64,000 nt of DNA from Chrysogorgia sp. JL179-B06. Taxonomy: Eukaryota > Cnidaria > Anthozoa > Scleralcyonacea > Chrysogorgiidae. Under the pieces are notes generated by a model. The model was not told where the DNA came from and ran no database searches. It worked only from the letters and a program-made list of their open reading frames with translations. The stretch is from NCBI GenBank assembly GCA_035772405.1, contig JAYKKM010000122.1, positions 969,501 through 1,033,500 on the forward strand. Reading direction: 5' to 3'. Numbering within the stretch: the stretch's first letter is position 1; each line of letters begins with the position of its first letter. A program made the position numbers and the translations under genes. Below are positions 17,564-24,327 of this stretch, piece by piece.

Positions 17564-18281
17564 GATTACTATACCTCAAGAGAAACGCTCTCCCCTCTTG
17601 CGGCAACTGTTGCTCGTTGTTAAATATCCGCTGAAGCTCTAAGTTTTCAAGATGGGACCTCGAGCTCTCATGTCTCAAGCGATGCAGTGGGTCGTTGGTG
17701 GCCACACCGCATGGGTGACAGGTGTACACGTTTTTATTTCTCGCAAAGTGTCTGTGGGCGGGCGAGAGTACGTGGTCCCTGATATCGTCCACACCTAGTA
17801 TCTCATTGCACCCCACCTTGCAAACGTGGACGTTGCGGTTCGCGGCGAGATCTAGCCACGCTTTGGCTTTGGTTGGGCATGGTTTCCATAGAAGGGTCGC
17901 TAAGAACACTTGGAGGAAATTACCGAGTAATGTAGCTGTGGACTCACTAGGGTCGCTCAAGTAGACGTGACTCACTAACATAAGGTGTTTGAATGGTGAG
18001 TAACACCACACAGGGATTATGTCAGCTAACACACCAGCAAGCTCGTTGGCTCTGTCTTCTCGAAGATCTATCCAAGCGTCGAGAAGATACCTCGTATGGC
18101 GGATCTGAGAGCCAAGCCGTTTTGGTGGTCCTTCAGGGTTGGGGTCGAACATTGTGTATGTTGAGAAGTACTCGTTTAAGACGATAGGTCCAGAGGCGCC
18201 TTGTAGGGTGGGCACACTGATAAAGGCTGTTCTCAACATGTTGGCAATATCTTCTTCGCTGATTTCTCTGGCTTGAGTCAT
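17547..18281 (-). CDS. Cys/His-rich protein upstream of thymidine kinase, unknown
   Basis: 244 aa. No family recognised. The first 140 residues are mixed helix with several tryptophans. Residues about 154-215 hold many potential zinc ligands (CKVGC, HVLSPAHRHF, CHPCG, HRLRHESSRSH), arranged like one or two irregular zinc-binding modules. The start is preceded by AGTATAACATA. It overlaps thymidine kinase by 17 bases and probably shares its transcript, hinting at a role in nucleic acid or nucleotide metabolism, or in regulation. The 132-base gap to the divergent gene at 18414 contains TGTGAGGTC repeats. Confidence 0.68.
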   Translation of the reverse strand: MTQAREISEEDIANMLRTAFISVPTLQGASGPIVLNEYFSTYTMFDPNPEGPPKRLGSQIRHTRYLLDAWIDLREDRANELAGVLADIIPVWCYSPFKHLMLVSHVYLSDPSESTATLLGNFLQVFLATLLWKPCPTKAKAWLDLAANRNVHVCKVGCNEILGVDDIRDHVLSPAHRHFARNKNVYTCHPCGVATNDPLHRLRHESSRSHLENLELQRIFNNEQQLPQEGRAFLLRYSNHEESR

Positions 18282-18413
18282 TATGTTATACTCTCAGAAA
18301 AAATCCTAATTTTTTAGTGCGTTTGGTCTGGAGCTGTGAGGTCATCTGTGAGGCACCTGTGAGGTCAACTGTGAGGTCAACTGTGAGTAAGATAATATGT
18401 GATAGTGTATTAG
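18282..18413. promoter_or_regulatory. Divergent promoter region with GTGAGG repeats
   Basis: Separates the minus-strand thymidine kinase pair from the plus-strand polymerase block. Bases 18336-18388 carry four spaced repeats of the form CTGTGAGGTCA (one reads CTGTGAGGCA), then GATAATATGTGATAGTG before the ATG at 18414. On the other side AGTATAACATA precedes 18281. The direct repeats could be binding sites for an activator or a replication protein; inferred. Confidence 0.5.
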
Positions 18414-18758
18414 ATGGTTGAGGACTCACAGACGGCTGTTGACGCTAAGATCACAGCTGATGTGAAAAGTGTTAAGGTGAAGGACCCAAAACGCGTCGCT
18501 GCTGGTAAGAAGTTGGCTGAGATATCGAAAGCTGCGAAAGAAAAGAAAATGCGCGAAATGATAGTTAACGAAGAACAGGGTGGTGAGTGGGGTTATGGAT
18601 ATGTTGTCGGAACACTTGGTGTAATCATCGCTGGTGCTTCGTTATGGTACACAATTAGCAGTGAAAAAGAGACACGACTAGAGCCTGTGAGTACTGCACC
18701 AGCTGTGTCAGAAAGTTGTAGAACTCGTCGTCCAGCGTTAGACACATTTGATTCTTGA
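18414..18758 (+). CDS. Small single-pass membrane protein with basic N-terminal half
   Basis: 114 aa. Residues about 23-48 are lysine-rich (VKDPKRVAAGKKLAEISKAA), followed by one hydrophobic segment at about 62-82 (YVVGTLGVIIAGASLWYTI) and a polar tail. Small membrane proteins of this kind, with KxPxRVxAGKK-like segments, are a recurrent, unnamed feature of invertebrate Polintons as far as I can recall. It is the first gene of the plus-strand block leading to the polymerase. The next gene's ATG at 18782 follows within 24 bases. Function unknown; possibly an inner virion membrane or assembly protein. Confidence 0.68.
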   Translation: MVEDSQTAVDAKITADVKSVKVKDPKRVAAGKKLAEISKAAKEKKMREMIVNEEQGGEWGYGYVVGTLGVIIAGASLWYTISSEKETRLEPVSTAPAVSESCRTRRPALDTFDS

Positions 18759-18781
18759 ACAAAACACACGACAATGTATAT

Positions 18782-19018
18782 ATGGCTGCGATCGATCGAA
18801 AAGAACTTATGAACGAATTGTACGATGCGCTACTTGTTACGACTGGTGCTGTGGTAGTGAGTATGATTTCGAAAAAGGCTTTGGGGGAACCATTGGGAAC
18901 ACCAGAGACAGTTAAAGGCACAGTGAAACTTGCTGCAGCTGTTGGTGCAGGAACGTTGTTAGTAAAATGGGTGCAATCAAAAAAGTGGATACCGACAGAT
19001 CCATTCAAATCAACGTAA
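18782..19018 (+). CDS. Small membrane protein, 78 aa
   Basis: Start set at the ATG at 18782 directly after TGTATAT; codons further upstream reach only a TTG. Two mildly hydrophobic stretches (ALLVTTGAVVVSMI and LAAAVGAGTLLVKWV) suggest two short membrane helices or an alanine-rich helical hairpin. The gene sits 4 bases before the next. No family recognised. Confidence 0.62.
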   Translation: MAAIDRKELMNELYDALLVTTGAVVVSMISKKALGEPLGTPETVKGTVKLAAAVGAGTLLVKWVQSKKWIPTDPFKST

Positions 19019-19022
19019 GTTA

Positions 19023-19442
19023 ATGGCGAGTGTTGTGGCTGGAGGGATTTTTAGTGCAGTGGCTTTTGCAGGCGCTGGCTTTATGTTTTCAAAGTTTAAT
19101 CACTCGGGTTATGAAGCTGAGATGGAAAGGCACAACCATGCGTTGGAGCAGTTAGCCAGCGCGAAAGAAGCGTGGTATGAAAATGAGGTCGCCAAGAAAG
19201 ATAAGATTCAGCGTTTGCGACAACAGCTCTCAGATGCTAACGCCGACATCAATGACACAAACCACGCGTTGGAGGAACTTAGAAGCGTAATGACCATACA
19301 GTACAGCGGACGAGTGTTCACTGACTCCCCGAGGGTTGCGGATTACTACCAACCGAGTGCGGAAATGAAGGAATACCAATTGTTGTTTGTTAGCGCGCTA
19401 GGTTTGGGTAGTGGAATAGCGGTATGGGTACTCACTCGATAA
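19023..19442 (+). CDS. Membrane protein with central coiled coil
   Basis: 139 aa. A hydrophobic N-terminus (VVAGGIFSAVAFAGAGFMF), a charged helical middle at about 30-92 with heptad-like spacing (AEMERHNHALEQLASA, KIQRLRQQL, DINDTNHALEELRSV) and a hydrophobic C-terminal helix (LLFVSALGLGSGIAVWVL). The arrangement of helix, coiled coil and helix suggests a bridge or spacer held at both ends in one membrane or across two. It belongs to the cluster of three consecutive small membrane proteins, 18414-19442. Confidence 0.65.
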   Translation: MASVVAGGIFSAVAFAGAGFMFSKFNHSGYEAEMERHNHALEQLASAKEAWYENEVAKKDKIQRLRQQLSDANADINDTNHALEELRSVMTIQYSGRVFTDSPRVADYYQPSAEMKEYQLLFVSALGLGSGIAVWVLTR

Positions 19443-19467
19443 AAAAAATGTTGGAGTAGTATAAGCG

Positions 19468-20049
19468 ATGGACAAACTTATGAGGCAGATGAGCTACGGC
19501 TTGACAATTGATGAGATCGCGAATGAGACGCAAATTGAGTGTGGAGGCACCTTCAGGCTTTACTACTGCTCGGATTGTGACGTTGTGAAAAATGTGACTG
19601 ACTGCGGTGGGTACGCATGTCCAAAATGTGGCGACACCGAATGGGGTTACACTCAGAGTTACAGCGACATGAGACTCACTCGGTTAAAAAGCGTTCACAA
19701 ACGGTCTTGGTGGATGGGGAGGAGACTGCGGAACGTTGTGAAGTACGAGCACCTTGAGTTGATAAAAGAGGACTTCTTGAAAGTTGTCAATGTGCTGCAC
19801 TCATGCAATTTGATTAAGGGTAGAAATGTCAGCAGGTACGGGTACTACATTATTAGGTTGTGCCATAGAAGACGAGTCGAGACACTCAAGAAGGTGTCAG
19901 ACCTCAAAGACGGGAAGGTGAAAGACTTGTTTGACAACAATCTGTTTGGGGTGGTGTACCCAGAGCTGGGATGGTGTGAAAGTGGTGACAATTACTACGA
20001 CGAGTGGTCTAGGAAAAAAACAAGTGTAGTATATAGAAGCCATGGGTGA
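19468..20049 (+). CDS. Zinc-ribbon protein, possible late transcription factor type
   Basis: 193 aa. Residues about 24-53 form a zinc ribbon (YYCSDCDVV then YACPKCGD). Behind it is a basic, helix-rich region with repeated lysine/arginine and tyrosine (RLRNVVKYEHLELIKEDFLKV). The pattern of an N-terminal ribbon before a helical body recalls viral late transcription factor 3-like proteins, but key motifs of that family are not clearly there, so this stays a suggestion. GTATAAGCG precedes the ATG. The stop overlaps the polymerase start by 8 bases, which implies coupled expression. Confidence 0.62.
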   Translation: MDKLMRQMSYGLTIDEIANETQIECGGTFRLYYCSDCDVVKNVTDCGGYACPKCGDTEWGYTQSYSDMRLTRLKSVHKRSWWMGRRLRNVVKYEHLELIKEDFLKVVNVLHSCNLIKGRNVSRYGYYIIRLCHRRRVETLKKVSDLKDGKVKDLFDNNLFGVVYPELGWCESGDNYYDEWSRKKTSVVYRSHG

Positions 20050-23000
20050 CGTCACAGAAAACTCACTTGTTAGAAATGGTGCAGCCGTTGTAAATCCACT
20101 AACAGGTAGAGCAGTCAACGTTCATGGGCGAGTCTACAATCGACTTGTTAGAGATGGTGTTTTTAGCGACACGACGAGTGTCAGTACTATTAATCCGCTG
20201 ACAAACAGGCGAGTTAACGTTGGTAGTCGGACACACAACCGTCTTGTTAGAGACCAGGAGGCACAACCCACAGTTGAAGACCATAGCCCACGGCTGTTGG
20301 ATCGAGCACTGAGAGGGTTCACAAGGTCCTATGGAGTCGAGGTGGTTAACGATAGAGACATCAATCAGGTGAACGGTAGTAGAAGCGCTGTCATCAACCT
20401 TTTGAGACGTGAACTAGGTGAGACCAACGGGATGAAAGTGGTAGAGACAGTCAAGGTCACTTTTGAGAAAGTTTTAGAACTCAATAAGACCACGTACAAA
20501 ACTGCCTACTTTAACAGCGAAACGTTCGTCGTCATTAATGAACGTGACATCGAGGGTGTCGCCAATCGTGGGTCGGAACAGATCTTGACGCGGATAGCTG
20601 GGTGGTTATCTGAGGGGTCTGGATGGACTATCGACAAAATAGATGCGCACTACGTCAATATCGCTATTTACAGACCTCTGCGTGGGAGTAGCTACATTGC
20701 GTTGCCAAAGGAGCTGCGTAACAGTAAGAAGGGTTTGATAAACGTAAATAACGGTGATGACAACGAGTGCTTTAGATGGTGTCACCTCGCACATAAATTC
20801 CCTGCTGGAAAAAACTCTGATAGAACGTCGAAGTACGCTAGGCATGTCAGTGAGTTGAATTATGACGGAATCGACTTCCCAGTATCAGTCAAAGACTACA
20901 ACAAGATCGAAAAGGCAAACGATATTAGCATTAATGTTTTTGGGTATGAAGATAAGCAGCCATTCCCTGTGTACGTCTCTAAGGAGGCGCGCCCTGACCA
21001 TATGGACTTGTTGTTGATAACTAATGACGTAGGTAACAAGCACTACGTCTACATTCGCGATTTTAATAAATTCATGCACCGGCAAACAAAGCATGAGGCG
21101 AGAAAGCACTTTTGTAGGTATTGTTTGCAGTGCTTCACCCGAGAGGACGTGCTTGAAAGCCACATTGAAGTATGTTTGGTCATCAATGGGAAGCAAGCTA
21201 TTAAAATGCCGCAAAAAGGTGCGAAAGTGAAATATGAGAATTTTAGCAGACAATTAAATGTACCATTTGTGGTGTACGCAGACTTTGAGGCTATCACACA
21301 GAAGGTGCACACAACAAGACTGTCAAGCGAGTGTAGCTACACAAACGCTTATCAGAGGCACGTTGACTGTGGTTATGGGTATAAATTAGTTTGTTGCTAC
21401 GACAACGAGTACAGTAAGCCAGTAAAAGTGTATCGCGGTGAAAACGCAGTTAATAAGTTCATTGGGGAGATGTTAGAAATTGTTGGATATTGTAAAGAAA
21501 CATCTGAAAGCCACTTTAACAAAGAAATGGTGCTGACTGACGACGATAAGAAGAATTTCGACGAGGCTAAGAGTTGTCATATTTGCAGCGTTGAGTACAC
21601 TGGCGCCGACGTTAGAGTGAGAGACCACTGTCACGTGTCAGGTAAGTACAGAGGGTCCGCGCATCGTGACTGTAATGTGAACTTTAAGTTGACTGATAAA
21701 ATTCCTGTGATCTTTCATAACTTACGCGGTTACGATAGTCATTTCATTATGCAGGAGATTGGCAAGTTTGGTCAAGACATAAATGTGATACCGAACAACA
21801 TGGAGAAATACATGGCGTTCATGCTTGGAAAAAACTTGGTATTTTTGGACAGCTTTCAGTTTATGGGTAGTGGTCTAGACAACTTGGTGAGGAACCTACC
21901 AAGGGACGCTTTCAAACACACGTCAGAAGTGTTTCGTGAAACAGGGTTGGCACTTATGACAAGAAAGGGGGTCTATCCCTATGATTACATGGACTCCTTT
22001 GAAAAATTCGACGAGCGCGAGCTACCCTCCAAAAAAGATTTCTACGGCGTTCTGAACGATGAGCACATCACGGAAGAGATGCACGAGCGCGCCATCGATG
22101 TGTGGGACTACTTCGACGTTGAAAGTATGGGTGAGTATCACGACCTGTATTTGAAAAGCGATGTGCTCTTGCTCGCCGACGTTTTTGAGAACTTTAGAAA
22201 GACATGTCATCGTGAGTATAAATTAGACCCGTGTCACTATTTCACTTCGCCTGGATTGGCTTGGGACGCCATGTTAAAGATGACTGGAGTGGAACTTGAC
22301 TTGTTGTCTGACATTGACATGTTCCAGTTCGTAGAATTAGGTATGCGTGGTGGTGTGAGCTACATTTGCAACAGACATGGTGTGGCGAATAATAAATACA
22401 TGAAGGGGTACGATAAAGCGCAAGAGTCGAAGTATTTGATGTACCTTGATGCCAACAACTTGTATGGATGGGCAATGAGTCGAAGTCTACCTACAGGTGG
22501 CTTCAAGTGGTTGACTGAGAAAGAGATAAAAAAGGTTAATCTATGCGACTATCACGACGGTAGTAAAAAGGGCTTACTGCTTGAAGTCGACTTGGAGTAT
22601 CCAGCCCATTTGCATGACCTACACAACGATTACCCGTTGGCTCCTGAGAAGATGGAGATAACCGTTGACATGTTGTCGGAGTACTGCACAAAAATCAAAA
22701 ATAAGTTTAACGTGAGTGTTGGTGGTGTAAAGAAGCTGGTGACTAATTTGATGGACAAAAAAAAGTATGTGTGTCACTATGGAAATCTGCAGTTGTATAT
22801 GGATCTTGGGTTAAAAATCAAAAAGACTCATAGGGTCCTACAGTTTGACCAGTCCAAGTGGTTGGGTAAGTACATCGACTTTAACACAGTCAAAAGAACC
22901 GCAGCTAAGAACGCTTTCGAGAAGGACTTCTTCAAGTTGATGAACAACAGTGTGTTTGGAAAAACAATGGAAAATTTGAGGAAGCGCGTTGACGTGAGAC

Positions 23001-23746
23001 TAGTGACAACTGCTGGGAAATTAGAAAAGCTCGTCTCGAAGCCAACGTTTGTGTCTTGCAAAATATTTAGCGAGAATTTAGTCGCTGTCCACAAAGTTAA
23101 AGAAACGCTGACACTAAATCGACCTGCGTATGTGGGTATGTGTATACTAGACTTGAGCAAAACTCTGATGTATGATTTTCACTATAACTACATTATGAAA
23201 AAGTACTCTAGCGACACTTGCAGATTACACTTCACCGACACTGACAGTCTGTTGTACTCAATCAAAACTGACGACGTTTATTCTGACTTTATGATGGAGC
23301 GCGAAAAGTTTGACAATAGCGACTACCCTGCAGACAACCCATTCGCTTTCAAAGAGAACAAGAAAGTTATTGGTAAGATGAAAGACGAGTGCGCTGGAAC
23401 GCCAATTATTGAGTTCGTTGGGTTGCGTAGTAAAATGTACAGTTATTTGAAAGAGGATGGAGGTGGTGGGAAAACTGCAAAAGGTATTAGAAAAAATATA
23501 ATTAAAAAGGTAATCAGACATGAAGATTACAAAAGTGTGTTACTTGAGCAGAAACAATTGCGACACACAATGAAGACCATTAGAAGTGTTAAACATCAGA
23601 TTGGTAGTTATGAAATTAATAAAGTATCGCTATCCTGTTTTGATGATAAGCGACACCTTTTAGAAAATGGTATTGACTCCTACGCATATGGTCACAAAAA
23701 CATTGAAGTGAGAGACACCGCTGAGAGTAGTGAACAAACAGACTAA
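20042..23746 (+). CDS. POLB: Protein-primed family B DNA polymerase (Polinton POLB)
   Basis: 1,234 aa. Two N-terminal repeats with NPLTGR/NPLTNR and NRLVRD (residues about 18-75); a C2H2-like finger (CRYCLQCF, about 358); exonuclease motif I YADFEAIT (about 412); a CHICS...RDHCHVSGKYRG zinc-binding insert (about 512-550); exonuclease FHNLRGYDSHF (about 557); DVLLLADVF (about 706); polymerase motif A YLDANNLYGWAM (about 800), motif B NSVFGKTMEN (about 968) and motif C TDTDSLLY (about 1064). All catalytic aspartates expected are visible. It replicates the linear element from its ends using a protein primer. AGTATATAG precedes the start; the last codons lie in the right TIR. Confidence 0.96.
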   Translation: MGDVTENSLVRNGAAVVNPLTGRAVNVHGRVYNRLVRDGVFSDTTSVSTINPLTNRRVNVGSRTHNRLVRDQEAQPTVEDHSPRLLDRALRGFTRSYGVEVVNDRDINQVNGSRSAVINLLRRELGETNGMKVVETVKVTFEKVLELNKTTYKTAYFNSETFVVINERDIEGVANRGSEQILTRIAGWLSEGSGWTIDKIDAHYVNIAIYRPLRGSSYIALPKELRNSKKGLINVNNGDDNECFRWCHLAHKFPAGKNSDRTSKYARHVSELNYDGIDFPVSVKDYNKIEKANDISINVFGYEDKQPFPVYVSKEARPDHMDLLLITNDVGNKHYVYIRDFNKFMHRQTKHEARKHFCRYCLQCFTREDVLESHIEVCLVINGKQAIKMPQKGAKVKYENFSRQLNVPFVVYADFEAITQKVHTTRLSSECSYTNAYQRHVDCGYGYKLVCCYDNEYSKPVKVYRGENAVNKFIGEMLEIVGYCKETSESHFNKEMVLTDDDKKNFDEAKSCHICSVEYTGADVRVRDHCHVSGKYRGSAHRDCNVNFKLTDKIPVIFHNLRGYDSHFIMQEIGKFGQDINVIPNNMEKYMAFMLGKNLVFLDSFQFMGSGLDNLVRNLPRDAFKHTSEVFRETGLALMTRKGVYPYDYMDSFEKFDERELPSKKDFYGVLNDEHITEEMHERAIDVWDYFDVESMGEYHDLYLKSDVLLLADVFENFRKTCHREYKLDPCHYFTSPGLAWDAMLKMTGVELDLLSDIDMFQFVELGMRGGVSYICNRHGVANNKYMKGYDKAQESKYLMYLDANNLYGWAMSRSLPTGGFKWLTEKEIKKVNLCDYHDGSKKGLLLEVDLEYPAHLHDLHNDYPLAPEKMEITVDMLSEYCTKIKNKFNVSVGGVKKLVTNLMDKKKYVCHYGNLQLYMDLGLKIKKTHRVLQFDQSKWLGKYIDFNTVKRTAAKNAFEKDFFKLMNNSVFGKTMENLRKRVDVRLVTTAGKLEKLVSKPTFVSCKIFSENLVAVHKVKETLTLNRPAYVGMCILDLSKTLMYDFHYNYIMKKYSSDTCRLHFTDTDSLLYSIKTDDVYSDFMMEREKFDNSDYPADNPFAFKENKKVIGKMKDECAGTPIIEFVGLRSKMYSYLKEDGGGGKTAKGIRKNIIKKVIRHEDYKSVLLEQKQLRHTMKTIRSVKHQIGSYEINKVSLSCFDDKRHLLENGIDSYAYGHKNIEVRDTAESSEQTD

Positions 23747-23831
23747 TTCGTAGAGTAGTTGGCTATTTGTTAGTCAATGTTGTTAGCCAATCAAAAGAGC
23801 GCCATTTCGCTATCCATTTGGATAAACATTA

Positions 23832-23854
23832 CCACTAGAACCAAAATCTAGTGG
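23832..23854 (+). terminator. Hairpin plus T-tract downstream of the polymerase (right TIR)
   Basis: CCACTAGA and TCTAGTGG form a stem, followed by nine T (23855-23863), about 85 bases past the polymerase stop. The loop bases differ from the left TIR's while the stem is the same. Confidence 0.5.
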
Positions 23855-24161
23855 TTTTTTTTTCGCGCGTGAATTTGTGAGACAGCAGCAGAACGTGTCG
23901 GTGGTTTGCTGAGCAAAAATGTAAAAATGTTGAAATGACACCTTCTACTTTTTTAAATGTGTGAAAACGTTGAAGTGGCACACTATGCCTTTTTTTAAAT
24001 ACGCGAAAATGTTGAAACGACATTCTCCACTTTTTAAAGACGTGAAAATGATGAAACGACACATTCTAGCTTTAAATTTAGCGAAAACCGTTATTTTAGT
24101 ATTTCTTATCAATTGAGTAGAAAACATGGGAGGGGTGTTTAGATTGACTAATGATTGCCAT

Positions 24162-24321
24162 AGTAGTATAGAGAGTGAGGCTGTGAGCTCACCAACGTCG
24201 ATTGTAAAACGTGAGTACCAAAACATTGCCGAGTTGTGGCTCGACACAAATTTGGTGATGTTTTGGCGTTTATATTACGGTTGACGTTGACTGAGCTCGT
24301 ACCGCCACTCTCTATACTACT
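24162..24321. repeat. 160-bp imperfect palindrome at the Polinton tip, right
   Basis: Mirror of 6018-6177: it begins AGTAGTATAGAGAGTG and ends CACTCTCTATACTACT. Confidence 0.85.
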
Positions 24322-24327
24322 GATGTC
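24322..24327. repeat. Polinton target site duplication, right
   Basis: GATGTC, identical to 6012-6017. Both copies lie in the same codon phase of the BEL-1 pol frame. Confidence 0.95.

Larger units (their letters stand above)
6018..24321. mobile_element. Complete Polinton/Maverick element, 18,304 bp
   Basis: It starts AG and ends CT, with 600-bp terminal inverted repeats and perfect 6-bp GATGTC target duplications. It encodes the diagnostic set of family B DNA polymerase, retroviral-type integrase, packaging ATPase and capsid protein. All main reading frames are open. Gene order: minus-strand block 6593-13003 (end protein, ATPase, capsid, membrane protein, integrase, two paralogues); plus-strand block 13028-16753 (structural and fibre proteins, BRO-nuclease); minus-strand pair 16991-18281 (thymidine kinase and partner); plus-strand block 18414-23746 (membrane proteins, zinc-ribbon protein, polymerase). 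Insertion into an otherwise intact young BEL element means it moved recently. Confidence 0.97.
23722..24321. repeat. Polinton right terminal inverted repeat
   Basis: Inverted match to 6018-6617, 600 bp. It includes the last eight codons of the polymerase, a hairpin/T-tract, the degenerate 40-bp units and the terminal palindrome. Confidence 0.95.

Noticed and set aside
19468..20049. Firm call as viral late transcription factor 3
   Set aside because: Only a zinc ribbon and general layout agree. Diagnostic motifs of that family are not clear.
20099..23521. Minus-strand frames opposite the polymerase (for example 22242-22475, 22828-23160)
   Set aside because: Shadows of the 1,234-codon polymerase frame. 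No own motifs.
24148..24321. C-terminal extension of BEL-1 gag-pol into the Polinton TIR
   Set aside because: The frame continues by chance. The peptide there also occurs as a plus-strand frame at 5991-6191 because the TIR is repeated.
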